From DAIDKA01 sp963726995 (GTDB taxonomy: Bacteria; Pseudomonadota; Gammaproteobacteria; Steroidobacterales; Steroidobacteraceae), in NCBI GenBank assembly GCA_963726995.1, contig CAVSEP010000006.1:1550001-1614000 (forward strand): 64,000 bases of DNA, given 5' to 3'. Below are positions 37,462-46,438 of this stretch, in pieces; the first letter of the stretch is position 1, and the number at the start of each line of letters is the position of its first letter. The translations under genes were made by a program, and so were the position numbers. A model generated the notes under the pieces. That model did no database searches, had not been told where the DNA came from, and worked only from the letters and a program-made list of their open reading frames with translations.

Positions 37462-38838
37462 TCAGGCGCCTGCCGCCGCGGCGGGGCCGTCCGCCATGAC
37501 GCTGTGCAGGCCCTCGATGCTGCCGCCGAAGTCCACCCGGGTGTGCATGTCCTGCTGCAGGAATCGCTCCAGCTTCGGCCACATGGCAATGGCGGCGTCA
37601 ATGCGCGGGTCGCTGCCGCGCTGGTAGGCGCCGATGGCGATCAGGTCGCGATTCTGGTCATAGGTCGCCAGCTGCTGCCGGAAGCGGCGCGCCAGCTCCA
37701 GGTGTTCGGGCGGAATGATCTCATGCATGGCGCGGCTGACGGAGGCCTCCACATCGATCGCAGGATAGCGGCCGCTCTCGGCGATGCGGCGCGACAGCAC
37801 CACATGGCCGTCGAGAATGGCGCGCGCGGCATCCACGATCGGATCGTTCTGATCGTCGCCCTCGGCCAGCACGGTGTAGAACGCGGTGATGGAGCCGCTG
37901 CCCTGCGCACCGTTGCCGGCGCGCTCGACCAGCTGCGGCAGTCGTGCGAACACGGAGGGCGGATAGCCCTTGGTGGCCGGCGCCTCGCCGATGGCCAGCC
38001 CGATCTCGCGCTGGGCCTGCGCGAAGCGCGTCAGGGAGTCCATGATCAGCAGCACGCTCTTGCCGCAGTCGCGGAAATACTCGGCCACGGCGGTGGCGAG
38101 CCAGGCGCCATGCAGGCGCATCAGCGGCGGGGTGTCCGCGGGCGCGGCCACGACCACGGCGCGGGCGCGGTCCTGGGGTCCGAGGATCCGGTCGACGAAT
38201 TCCTTCACTTCGCGGCCGCGCTCACCGATCAGACCGACGACGATCACATCGGCGCTGGTGTACCGCGACATCATGCCCAGCAGCACGCTCTTGCCCACGC
38301 CGCTGCCGGCGAACAGGCCGATGCGCTGGCCGCGCCCGACGGTAAGCAGGCTGTTGATGGTGCGCACGCCCACATCCAGCGCCTGGGAGATGGGCTGGCG
38401 CCCCAGGGGGTTCATCGGCACGCCGGTCAGGCGCACGCGCTGCGCGCAATTGAGCGGACCTAAGCCATCGAGCGGCTGGGCGGCGCCATCGATAACGCGT
38501 CCGAGCAGTTCCGGACCCACCGGCACCGTGCCGGCGCGCTGACTCAGGACGACCCGCGCATTGGGCCCGAGGCCATGTGGGTCTCCAGTCGGCATCAGGT
38601 ACAGACGCTCACCGGAGAAGCCGACGACCTCGGCTTCGATATTGGCGCCGTCCGAGGTGGTCACGTCACAGCTGTCGCCGATCGAGGCCTGGCAGCCGAC
38701 GGCTTCCAGCGCCAGCCCCACCATGCGCGTGAGGCTGCCCTGCACCGGTGGCGCCGGCAGCTGCTCGACGTTGCGCACGCAGCGCGCCAGGGAGTCCCGC
38801 AGGCGGGTGTTGACCGATCCGGCCGGCGAGGCACTCAT
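37462..38838 (-). CDS. fliI: Flagellum-specific export ATPase FliI
   Basis: FliI powers loading of export substrates. The 458-residue protein has an ATP-synthase beta fold with Walker A FAGSGVGKSVLLGMM, Walker B VLLIMDSLTRFAQAQREI, GEAPATKGYPPSVFARLPQL and GSITAFYTVLAEGDDQNDPI. It starts inside the last codons of fliH (four-base overlap). Confidence 0.97.
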   Translation of the reverse strand: MSASPAGSVNTRLRDSLARCVRNVEQLPAPPVQGSLTRMVGLALEAVGCQASIGDSCDVTTSDGANIEAEVVGFSGERLYLMPTGDPHGLGPNARVVLSQRAGTVPVGPELLGRVIDGAAQPLDGLGPLNCAQRVRLTGVPMNPLGRQPISQALDVGVRTINSLLTVGRGQRIGLFAGSGVGKSVLLGMMSRYTSADVIVVGLIGERGREVKEFVDRILGPQDRARAVVVAAPADTPPLMRLHGAWLATAVAEYFRDCGKSVLLIMDSLTRFAQAQREIGLAIGEAPATKGYPPSVFARLPQLVERAGNGAQGSGSITAFYTVLAEGDDQNDPIVDAARAILDGHVVLSRRIAESGRYPAIDVEASVSRAMHEIIPPEHLELARRFRQQLATYDQNRDLIAIGAYQRGSDPRIDAAIAMWPKLERFLQQDMHTRVDFGGSIEGLHSVMADGPAAAAGA

Positions 38839-39509
38839 GATTCGGCGCCCTCGGCGGGCGTCTCGGCGGCCCGGGCGCCGGCGCGTTCCTCGCCCAGCAT
38901 GCTGCCGACGATCGCGTGCACGCGACTTTCCACGCGTGCATCGATCTGTGAATTCTCGGAACGCACCAGGCAGCCGCCACGCGTCAGCGTGGGGTCCTCG
39001 ACCACCGTCCAGGCGCGTTCCTGGCCCGCCGTGGCGAGCCGCTCGCAGATGGCGGCGGCATCCTCCGGATGCAGGTGCACGCGCACCTCGCGCGCCGCCG
39101 CGGGCAGCCTGCCCACGGCTTCGCGGATCAAGGCCGCGATCTGGCCTGGATCGGCCTTCAGCTCGCGGCGCGCCAGCTGCTTGCCCACCGCCAGCGCCAG
39201 CAACACCAGCTGCTGTTCGACCTCCTGGTCCAGGGCCGCGAGCGGCTGGGCCATGCGACCCAGGATCTCATCGAGGCGCGCGACGCGCGCGGCGAGGGCG
39301 TCGTTCTGGGTCTGCAGTTCGGCGCGTCCGGCCGCGACGCCTTCCTGGTAGCCGCGGTCCAGTTCCGCCTGGCGGGCCGCTTCGCTGATGCGGCTGGCCA
39401 GGGCATCGCGCGTGCGCGTGTCGCGGCGCTGGCCGACGATCGGGCCGTCGACCGCGGGCAGCGACCAGCGCTCGGCCACGGCGGCGCGCGGGCGGTTGCT
39501 GTCAGACAA
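38835..39509 (-). CDS. fliH: Flagellar export ATPase regulator FliH
   Basis: FliH holds FliI and links it to the C ring. I start at the TTG at 39509, which overlaps the fliG stop and gives 224 residues beginning with SDSNRPRAAVAERW after the start. The motif GYQEGVAAGRAELQ and helices ALAARVARLDEILGRMAQPL, DPGQIAALIREAVGRLP and VEDPTLTRGGCLVRSE are typical. A longer frame to 39887 is antiparallel noise from fliG. A later GTG is also possible. Confidence 0.92.
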   Translation of the reverse strand: MSDSNRPRAAVAERWSLPAVDGPIVGQRRDTRTRDALASRISEAARQAELDRGYQEGVAAGRAELQTQNDALAARVARLDEILGRMAQPLAALDQEVEQQLVLLALAVGKQLARRELKADPGQIAALIREAVGRLPAAAREVRVHLHPEDAAAICERLATAGQERAWTVVEDPTLTRGGCLVRSENSQIDARVESRVHAIVGSMLGEERAGARAAETPAEGAES

Positions 39510-40519
39510 ACGCCTCTCCCTTGCCGCCGAGCGCGATCGTACCTTCCTCGGCCAGCTTGCGCGCCACGGCAAGGATTTCCTTCTGCGCAGCCTCCACGTA
39601 GGCCAGGCGCACCGGGCCCTTGGCCTCCAGGTCATCGCGCAGCATCTCGGCCGCGCGCTGGGACATGTTCTTGTAGATCTTCTGCTTGAGGGGCTCATCG
39701 CAGCCCTTGAGCGCCAGCAGCAGCTGGTCGCCCTGTACCTGGCGCAGGATTTCCTGCAGGCCGCGGTCATCGACGTCGATGAGATTGTCGAACACGAACA
39801 CCAGGTCCTGGATGCGTGCGCCGAGCGCCGAATCCGCGCTGGTGATGTGTTCCATGACGCTCGACTCGATCGCCGGCTCGAGCGCATTGATGATGTTGGC
39901 CGCCGCCTTCTCGCCGCCGAGTTCCGAGGTGCGGCTGGAGGTGCCGGCGAAGCTCTTCTCGATGACCTCGTCCAGCTCCGAGAGCGCCGCTGGCTGCACG
40001 CCGTCCAGGGTGGCGATGCGCATCATGACGTCCGCATGCAGGTTCGCCGGCAGCAGCTTGATGACGTCGGCGGCCATGTCCGGCTCCAGATAGGCGAGGA
40101 CGATGGCGATGATCTGCGGGTGTTCACCGCGGATGACTTCCGCAACGCTGCGCGAGTCCATCCACTTGAGGGTTTCCAGGCCCTTGTTGGGCAGCCCGAC
40201 ATTGATGCGTTCGATGACGTTGGCGGCCTTTTCCTCGCCCAGCGCGTTGGTCATGACATTGCGCAGGAATTCATCGACGCCCACGCCCACCGAGGTCTGG
40301 CGCGCCACGCCGTTGGAGAACTCCGAGAGCACGCCGCTGACTTCCTCGCGCGAGACGTTCTGCAGCTGCGCCATGGCGGCGCCGATCTTCTGCACTTCAC
40401 GGGCGCCCATGTGCTTGAGCACCTGCGCGGCCTCGTGCTCGCCCAGGGTCAGCAGCAGGATCGCGGCACGCTCGGTGCCGTCGCGGTTGTCGCCCTTTGG
40501 CGGCCGCTTCCTCACTCAT
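39502..40519 (-). CDS. fliG: Flagellar motor switch protein FliG, probable indel near start
   Basis: FliG is the C-ring torque protein. The core (GTERAAILLLTLGEHEAAQV, LKHMGAREVQKIGAAM, VMEHITSADSALGARIQDLV, FEDL-like VFVFDNLIDVDDRGL) is complete. In the frame as written the only start is GTG at 40515. The ATG at 40519, overlapping fliF, gives MSEEAAAKG, the usual FliG start, but needs one G less near 40498 in an AAAGGG run. The 1018-base span is one over a multiple of three, which supports this. Confidence 0.93.
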
Positions 40520-42245
40520 CGGTGGCGACCCAGTTGCGGACCACCTGCGCGACGCGCTTCGGGTCCTGGTTCACCAGGGCACGGGCGTTGGTGATCTGTT
40601 GATCGTAGGGAACGGCCGGCGCGGGAGGAGTGGCATAGCCGCCGCCACCCTCGCCGCCCTGGGCATGCTGGGGCATGCCGCCGGTGTAGGCGGGCGGCGC
40701 ACCGCCGGCGGCGTTATAGGCCGGGTTATTGCCGGGGCCGTAGAGCAGTCCGCGGCTCTGTGCGGAGGGCATGAGTGCCTTGATCATCGGGCGCAGCACG
40801 GCGAGTGCCAGCACCAGCAGCGCGATCAGTCCGACGCCGAGCTTCGCCATGTCCCGGAACAGCGGGGTCTCCCACATCGGGACCTTCTCCAGCTGGGTGT
40901 CGGGAGGCGGGGCGTCGGTGCGGAACGAGGCATTGACCACATTGACGCTGTCGCCGCGGGTCTGGTCGAAGCCGACGGCATCCTTCACCAAGGTGGTGAT
41001 GTGGGCCAGCTCGGGGTCGGTCAGCGGGCGGCCCTTGGCAGGCTTGCCGTCCTTGCCGATGACCGGCATGTCATCCACCACCACCGCCACCGTGAGGCGC
41101 TTCAGTTGTCCGGCGGGCTGGCGGGTGTAGGCCACGGTCCGGCCGATTTCGTAATTGCGGGTGCTCTGCGAGGACACGTTGTCCGGGGCGCTCGATGTGC
41201 TGGCGGCGGCATCGGCGCTGGCCTGGGCCGGCGCCTGGCCGGCGGCCGCAGTGGCCGCGGCCGCGGGAGCCTTGTTCGGCGGCGGCGCCTGGGCGACTCC
41301 GCTCGCGGGCGGCTGGTTGCTCAGTGCCCCGGGCACACCACCGCTTTGCGCGCCATCGCGGCTGCTGGTCTGGGACTGCTGCTCGCTGCGCACGATCTGG
41401 CTGCCGGGCTTGTAGTCCTCGGTGGCCTGTTCGGTGGTGGAGGTGTCCACCTGGGCCACCACCTGCGCCCGCACCCGACCGACACCGACGATCGGCGTGA
41501 CGATCGATTCGATGCGCTGCTCGAAGTCATCCTCCATGCGCTGCACGACCTGCAGGCGCTCCTCGCGCAAGGAGGAGTCATCGCTGCCCTGGGGCGTCGT
41601 CAGCAGGTGACCCTGCTGGTCGATCACGGTGACCTGGTTGGAATGCAGGTCCGGGACGCTGGAGGCGACCAGGTTGACGATGGCCTGCACCTGTTCCTGT
41701 TCCAGGCGGCGACCCGCCTTCAGCTGCACGAAGACCGAGGCGCTGCCGTCGCGCTGGTCGCGCACGAAGGCCGACTGGCGCGGCACCGCCAGGTGCACCC
41801 GGGCGCCGTCCACGGGGCGCAGGCTCGCGATGGTATGGGCGAGCTCGGTCTCCATGGCGTGCTGGTAGCGGGCGTTTTCCACGAACTGGCTGACGCCCAG
41901 GCCCGGATCCTTGGTCATCATCGAGAAACCGTTGTCATTGTCCGGCAGACCCTGGCCGGCAAGCTTCAGGCGCGCTTCGCTCAGGCGTTCGGAGGGCACC
42001 ATGATGGCGTTCGATCCGGCCTCGATCCGATAGGGGATGGTGGCCGCATCCAGTGCCTGGGTGATCTGCGCCTGGTCCTCGGTCGCCAGATTTGCATAGA
42101 GCATGCTGAAGGTGGGTCCACGCGACCAGAGCACCACGGTGACGCCCGCGGCGACCGCGGCGGCAATGCCCACCAGCAGCAGGATGGGACGCAGACCCTG
42201 CGTCCAGCGCGGATAAACCACCTCGGCAGTCGTCGCCGTACTCAC
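40512..42245 (-). CDS. fliF: Flagellar MS-ring protein FliF
   Basis: FliF forms the membrane MS ring on which the basal body is built. The 577-residue protein has a first membrane helix (PILLLVGIAAAVAAGVTVVL), a periplasmic region with ring-building motifs (LSEARLKLAGQGLPDNDNGF, HTIASLRPVDGARVHLAVP), a second helix (LGVGLIALLVLALAVLRP) and the C-terminal FliG-binding end VAQVVRNWVATDE. It lies 56 bases after fliE. Confidence 0.97.
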   Translation of the reverse strand: MSTATTAEVVYPRWTQGLRPILLLVGIAAAVAAGVTVVLWSRGPTFSMLYANLATEDQAQITQALDAATIPYRIEAGSNAIMVPSERLSEARLKLAGQGLPDNDNGFSMMTKDPGLGVSQFVENARYQHAMETELAHTIASLRPVDGARVHLAVPRQSAFVRDQRDGSASVFVQLKAGRRLEQEQVQAIVNLVASSVPDLHSNQVTVIDQQGHLLTTPQGSDDSSLREERLQVVQRMEDDFEQRIESIVTPIVGVGRVRAQVVAQVDTSTTEQATEDYKPGSQIVRSEQQSQTSSRDGAQSGGVPGALSNQPPASGVAQAPPPNKAPAAAATAAAGQAPAQASADAAASTSSAPDNVSSQSTRNYEIGRTVAYTRQPAGQLKRLTVAVVVDDMPVIGKDGKPAKGRPLTDPELAHITTLVKDAVGFDQTRGDSVNVVNASFRTDAPPPDTQLEKVPMWETPLFRDMAKLGVGLIALLVLALAVLRPMIKALMPSAQSRGLLYGPGNNPAYNAAGGAPPAYTGGMPQHAQGGEGGGGYATPPAPAVPYDQQITNARALVNQDPKRVAQVVRNWVATDE

Positions 42246-42301
42246 AGTGAACTCCGGGAATCTTCAGTTTTGTTGGACATGATTGGCGCGCAGGTCTTCG
42301 G

Positions 42302-42664
42302 TTACAGCTGCATGTTCATGATGTCGGTGTAGGCGGTGATCAGCCGATTGCGCACTTCAGTCACCGCGCGAAAACTCAGGTTCGCCTTGTTGGCTTCGAG
42401 CATGACGGTAGGCAGGTCCACGCCCGGCACGCCGCGCTCGAACTTGTCGGCCAGATCATTGGCCCGAAGCTCCGTCTGGTTGACCTGCTCGAGCCCGCTG
42501 CGCATCAGGGTCGCGAAGCTGTTGCCGGCGGCGCCCGCTGCGTTGGCGCCGGAGGCCGCGGCGGCCTCATTGGTGGGACCCAGCGGCTTCAGAGCCGCGG
42601 GCTGGGCCTGCGCCGCCATGCTGCGGATCTGGGAGAGGACCTGGTCGATCGATATCTGGCTCAT
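42302..42664 (-). CDS. fliE: Flagellar hook-basal body protein FliE
   Basis: FliE joins the MS ring to the rod. I start it at 42664 (MSQISIDQVLSQIRSMAAQA), giving 120 residues. The C-terminal helix LPTVMLEANKANLSFRAVTE then RNRLITAYTDIMNMQL is diagnostic. It lies 14 bases after the fleR-like gene and shares its transcript. Confidence 0.96.
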   Translation of the reverse strand: MSQISIDQVLSQIRSMAAQAQPAALKPLGPTNEAAAASGANAAGAAGNSFATLMRSGLEQVNQTELRANDLADKFERGVPGVDLPTVMLEANKANLSFRAVTEVRNRLITAYTDIMNMQL

Positions 42665-42678
42665 AACTGACTCCGCTC

Positions 42679-43788
42679 TCAAATCGCCGGCACTTCAATG
42701 CCCGCGGCGCGCAACCGGGCGAGCTTGTAGCGCAGCGTCCGGGGTGAAATGCCGAGCCGTTCGGCGATCTCGCGGCGGCTGCTGCTGCCATTACGCAGGG
42801 CATCGAGAATCACATTGCGCTCCACCTGGCCCAAGGAATCGGCCAGCGAACCACCGGTATCCTGCTCGCCGGGGGTGGCGCAGGCGGCGACATCGCGGAT
42901 CTCATCGGCCTGGGAAATCTCGCCAAGCCGCGGCGCGGCGCGGCTTGGGGCCGGGGCAACGGGCAGGGGCGCAGTGCCCACCACCTCGGGTGCCGGTTCG
43001 AACTGAATGTGCTCCGGGCCGATGACCGGGCCATTCACCAGGATCAGCGCCCGCTGCAGCAGGTTGTCCAGCTCCCGGACATTGCCCGGCCAGGCATAGG
43101 TCAGCAGCAGCTGTGCGGCCTCGGCGCTCAGCGCCGGAATCAGCTCGCCCGGCCGCTGCCGCAATCCCAGCAGCTGCATGGCCAGCGGCAGGATGTCATC
43201 GCGCCGCTGCCGCAGCGGCAGCAGGCTCAAGGGGAACACGTTGAGCCGGTAGTACAGATCCTCGCGGAACCGGCCGGCGGCAACCTCCTCGCGCAGCCTC
43301 CGGTTGGTGGTGGCCAGCACCCGCAGCTCCAGCGCAATGGCGCTGCGGCTGCCCAGGCGTTCGACCTCGCGCTCCTGCAGCACCCGCAGCAGCTTGGCCT
43401 GCAGGCTCAGGGGCATTTCAGTGATTTCATCCAGCAGCAGGGTGCCGCCCTGCGCCTGTTCGAACTTTCCGGGGTGGGCGGTGTGCGCGCCGGTGAAGGC
43501 GCCGCGCTCGTAGCCGAACAGAATCGCCTCGAGCATGTTCTCCGGGATCGCCGCGCAGTTGACGGCGACGAACGGGCCGGCGTTGCGTGCGGAGAAGCGG
43601 TGAATGAAGCGCGCCAGCACTTCCTTGCCGGTGCCGGATTCCCCGACGATCAGCACCGTGCAATCGCTGAGCGCAACGCGCCGCGCCAGCTCCAGCAGGC
43701 GCTGCGAGGATGCGGCACTGGCTACCGGCTGCGGCTCAGGGGCGCGCCGCGCAGTGGTCAACACCGAGATTGTGGAATCCTGGACCAT
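42679..43788 (-). CDS. FleR/FlrC-like sigma-54 activator without receiver domain
   Basis: This 369-residue protein has about 40 residues, then an AAA+ domain with Walker A GESGTGKE (49-56), the sigma-54 contact loop in FGYERGAFTGAHTAHP, Walker B TLLLDEITEMPLSLQAKLL, and a C-terminal Fis-type helix-turn-helix (RREIAERLGISPRTLRYKLA). Blocks such as QEREVERLGSR and VLATTNRRL match FleR/FlrC. The usual FleR receiver (about 120 residues) is absent, and no FleS-type kinase lies nearby. It is the first gene before fliE, so it is likely the activator of a second tier. Confidence 0.88.
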   Translation of the reverse strand: MVQDSTISVLTTARRAPEPQPVASAASSQRLLELARRVALSDCTVLIVGESGTGKEVLARFIHRFSARNAGPFVAVNCAAIPENMLEAILFGYERGAFTGAHTAHPGKFEQAQGGTLLLDEITEMPLSLQAKLLRVLQEREVERLGSRSAIALELRVLATTNRRLREEVAAGRFREDLYYRLNVFPLSLLPLRQRRDDILPLAMQLLGLRQRPGELIPALSAEAAQLLLTYAWPGNVRELDNLLQRALILVNGPVIGPEHIQFEPAPEVVGTAPLPVAPAPSRAAPRLGEISQADEIRDVAACATPGEQDTGGSLADSLGQVERNVILDALRNGSSSRREIAERLGISPRTLRYKLARLRAAGIEVPAI

Positions 43789-43826
43789 TCAAACCCCGAA
43801 CCGGAATGCTGTTACGGGGGGAGTGG

Positions 43827-43842
43827 TGCAAGAGGCGTGCCC
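43827..43842 (-). promoter_or_regulatory. Sigma-54 promoter for the fleR-like-fliE operon
   Basis: On the minus strand this reads GGGCACG-CCTC-TTGCA. Only the first T of the -24 element is changed; GG, GC and spacing are correct. The predicted transcript start is near 43816, about 28 bases before the activator gene at 43788. It puts the fleR-like gene and fliE-K under FleQ and sigma-54. Confidence 0.72.
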
Positions 43843-43907
43843 GGCGGCAAATTGCCATCAAAGCGTGAAGGCGATCACACGAAGCGGCATGAAACTGCCG
43901 CTTGCCG

Positions 43908-45164
43908 TCAATCTTCCGTCGCCGGATCGGTATCGGTGAGTTCGCCCGTGCCGAGCTCGGCGCTCGCCAGTCCGAGTTTGCGCAGCTTCTCGACCAGCGT
44001 CGTGCGACGCAGACCCAGCAGGCGGGCCGCGTGAGCGACGGTGCCGTGCGAGCGCTCCAGCGCCTGCTCGATCAGTCGCCGTTCAATCTGGGTCAGGTGC
44101 GCGCGCAGATCGATGCCCTGGTCGGGCAGTAGCGCGGCATCCGCGGCCGCGGCATCACGCGGCGCAAACGAGGGCCGCTCCGGCTCGGCCGGCTCGAGCA
44201 AAGCCCCGGGGCTCAGCAGCTCTGCGGTTTCCTCGCCGAAGTGAAACTCCTGCGACAAGGGCGAATGCGCGTGCTGGTCGGCGGAGGCAATCTGCGGCGG
44301 CTCGGTGACGGCGGTCCAGTCCGACGGCCGGTACTTCGCCGGCAGGTCCCCGACGTGCGCGACGCGCCCCGCGCAGATGATGGAGAGCCGCTCGATCAGG
44401 TTGCCCAGCTCGCGCACATTGCCGGTCCAGCGATACAGGGACAGCGCCGCCAGCGACAGCGGCGAGAGCTGCACGTGGCCGCGGCCTTCGGCGATGTTGT
44501 GGGCGATGAAATCCCGCACCAGCAGCGGCAGATCCTCGATGCGGCTGCGCAGCGCCGGCATCTCGATGGGGAATACATTCAGGCGGTGGAACAGGTCCTC
44601 GCGGAACGACCCCTGGAGGATAGAGTCCTCGAGGTTGCGGTGGGTGGCGGCGATGATGCGCACGTTGCAGCGCACCTGCACATGATTGCCGACCCGCTCG
44701 AATATCCGCTCCTGCAGCACGCGCAGCAGCTTCACCTGCATGGTCGGGCTCATGTCGCCGATTTCGTCGAGGAACAGCGTGCCGCCCTCGGCGATTTCGA
44801 AACGGCCCTTGCGGGTGGCCACCGCCCCGGTGAAGGCGCCTTTCTCGTGGCCGAACAGTTCCGATTCCAGCAGTTCCGCCGGAATGGCGCCGCAGTTGAC
44901 TGCCACGAAGGGGCGCTGGCGGCGGGGACTCAAGTCATGGATGGCACGGGCCGCGACTTCCTTGCCGGTGCCGGATTCGCCGAGGATGAGGACGGTGGAG
45001 TCATGTTCCGCGACCTGGCGGATCAGGGAAATGACGTCGCGGATGGCAAAGGAGGTTCCGGTTGGCAGCCGCACCCGCACGCGCTCTTCGTTGCGCGGTG
45101 TCGTTTGTGGTAGGCCGCTGTCCCGGTTCATATCCGGGATCACGGCCAGTTCGGGCGCCGCCAT
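43908..45164 (-). CDS. fleQ: Flagellar master regulator FleQ, without the N-terminal FleQ domain
   Basis: FleQ-type sigma-54 activators start the flagellar cascade. I start at 45164 (MAAPELAVIPDMNRD), 418 residues. Walker A GESGTGKE is at 62-69, GAFTGA at 109-114, and the Fis-type C-terminus GLRRTTLVEKLRKLGL matches FleQ rather than FleR. Pseudomonad FleQ is about 490 residues with a receiver-like domain of about 140; this one has only about 60 before the ATPase, and only 205 bases separate it from the next gene. The KExxxRN motif used for c-di-GMP in P. aeruginosa reads KEVAARA here, so the last residue differs. Confidence 0.85.
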   Translation of the reverse strand: MAAPELAVIPDMNRDSGLPQTTPRNEERVRVRLPTGTSFAIRDVISLIRQVAEHDSTVLILGESGTGKEVAARAIHDLSPRRQRPFVAVNCGAIPAELLESELFGHEKGAFTGAVATRKGRFEIAEGGTLFLDEIGDMSPTMQVKLLRVLQERIFERVGNHVQVRCNVRIIAATHRNLEDSILQGSFREDLFHRLNVFPIEMPALRSRIEDLPLLVRDFIAHNIAEGRGHVQLSPLSLAALSLYRWTGNVRELGNLIERLSIICAGRVAHVGDLPAKYRPSDWTAVTEPPQIASADQHAHSPLSQEFHFGEETAELLSPGALLEPAEPERPSFAPRDAAAADAALLPDQGIDLRAHLTQIERRLIEQALERSHGTVAHAARLLGLRRTTLVEKLRKLGLASAELGTGELTDTDPATED

Positions 45165-45369
45165 CAGATCTCCCAATGCATCCCCTGCGTTTGCGGGCCT
45201 CAATATAAAGAACCGGCTCCCCCCGTGAGTGTTCGACGCACCCAAGCCGTGACTTCATTCACACTTGGCAGGCCTCGGAGCGTGATGTGGCGCGGGCGCT
45301 GGGCCGCAGCCTAGCGCATCCGGCAGGGGGTTGTCGTGGCATCGGCCGGGCAAGAGCCGATGAGGTCGA

Positions 45370-45930
45370 TCAGTCGCGGCGCGGCTGGCGGATGCCGGCG
45401 ACCTGGCGGCGATGATGGCGGAATATCAGCCGCTCGAGCAGATCCGCCACCGCTTCCCCGACCGGGGCAAAACGCGCCGTGACCTCACCGTCCGCGCCGA
45501 CGCCGGTGAGGGTGCCCATCAGCCGCAGCGGCTCGGCCAGGAAGTCACGCAGGTGGATTTCAACGATGCCCTGGCCACCGGCGGCGGGCAGCGGCGCGGG
45601 GGCGTGCCAGACGGCCCCCTGGGCATTGAAGCGGATGGCCACCGGCGCCGGCCGCGGGCGATTGGCCACCAGCAGCTGGCCCACCAGATCCAGCAGCAGA
45701 TTGATCTTGAAGTCCAGGCGCGCCAGGTCCGGGCCGGACTCATCAGGCTTGTCGGATACGCCGTGATCTTCGATGGCCGCGAGGGCCTGCAGCAGGCGCA
45801 CGTTACGCTCAGTGATGCTGGCGGCGACGGCTGCATCCACCGTGCCCGCGAGGGCCGACCAGGTGACCGGGAGAACTTCCTCGTAGGCCAGTTCGTTGTA
45901 GAGAACTACTGTATCGGAACCGTCGAACAT
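45370..45930 (-). CDS. Atypical PilZ-like protein
   Basis: The 186-residue protein resembles the atypical PilZ proteins found beside fliS in Xanthomonadales: RLDFKINLLLDLVGQLLV, then AIRFNAQGAVW, GIVEIHLRDFLAEPLRLMG and the ending LLERLIFRHHRRQVAGIRQP. The canonical c-di-GMP motifs RxxxR and D/NxSxxG are not evident, so binding is doubtful. It overlaps the end of fliS by 25 bases and shares its sigma-28 promoter. The call rests on remembered family patterns and needs a profile search. Confidence 0.55.
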   Translation of the reverse strand: MFDGSDTVVLYNELAYEEVLPVTWSALAGTVDAAVAASITERNVRLLQALAAIEDHGVSDKPDESGPDLARLDFKINLLLDLVGQLLVANRPRPAPVAIRFNAQGAVWHAPAPLPAAGGQGIVEIHLRDFLAEPLRLMGTLTGVGADGEVTARFAPVGEAVADLLERLIFRHHRRQVAGIRQPRRD

Positions 45931-46379
45931 CGGTCGGGGCTCCAGTGCTGCACGGACCTGGCGGGTCCGGCGCAGTGCCGTTGGCCTGCCGCGGGCAGCG
46001 CAAACCAGGCGGCCCGCACTTCCTTCAGCAGATGCCAGATCTCGTCCAGGGGCACCCGGGAGCGGGCGCTCGCCGCGAGGCCCACCCTCCGGCCGGCGTA
46101 ATCGTACAGCTCGGCGAGATTCGCCGCGAGCGGATCACCCCCCAGCACGTCCATATTGTCGCGCAGCGCCTGCAGCAACTGGCAGGTGGCCAGGATTTGC
46201 CGCGTGGCCTGCTGCCACTGACCCTCCAGCAGCGACTCGCGACCCATCTCCAGGGCGGCGATGGCCCCGTCCAGGACGGCGACCATGACATCGGCGCCTG
46301 CCTGGGCCGCATCGGCTGCGGCCTGCCGGATCTGGCGGGGGGAGGCGGGGTTCGGATACGCGGCTGGCATGACTGGCAA
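45906..46379 (-). CDS. fliS: Flagellin export chaperone FliS
   Basis: FliS keeps flagellin unfolded and monomeric before export. The 157-residue protein is a helical bundle: LDGAIAALEMGRESLLEGQW, RQILATCQLLQALRDNMDVL, LAANLAELYDYAGRRVGLAA and IWHLLKEVRAAWFAL. The last 25 or so residues are unlike FliS and overlap the next gene. fliC and fliD are not in the window; they may lie left of flgK. It is the first gene after a sigma-28 promoter. Confidence 0.82.
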   Translation of the reverse strand: MPVMPAAYPNPASPRQIRQAAADAAQAGADVMVAVLDGAIAALEMGRESLLEGQWQQATRQILATCQLLQALRDNMDVLGGDPLAANLAELYDYAGRRVGLAASARSRVPLDEIWHLLKEVRAAWFALPAAGQRHCAGPARSVQHWSPDRCSTVPIQ

Positions 46380-46402
46380 GAATCCGTGTGGGTGGTAACC
46401 CG

Positions 46403-46429
46403 TTAACGGCGCTGCCTAAAACAACTTGA
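46403..46429 (-). promoter_or_regulatory. Sigma-28 (FliA) promoter for fliS and the PilZ-like gene
   Basis: On the minus strand this reads TCAA, exactly 15 bases, then GCCGTTAA, seven of eight matches in the -10 element. TCAA is a known -35 variant in pseudomonad flagellin promoters. The transcript would start near 46396, about 17 bases before the fliS ATG at 46379. Confidence 0.7.
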
Positions 46430-46438
46430 GAACTGCGT

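Noticed and set aside
45165..45369. Missing FleQ N-terminal domain hidden in another frame
   Set aside because: Only 205 bases are available and no frame there shows a FleQ-like domain, so truncation by frame error is excluded at this place.
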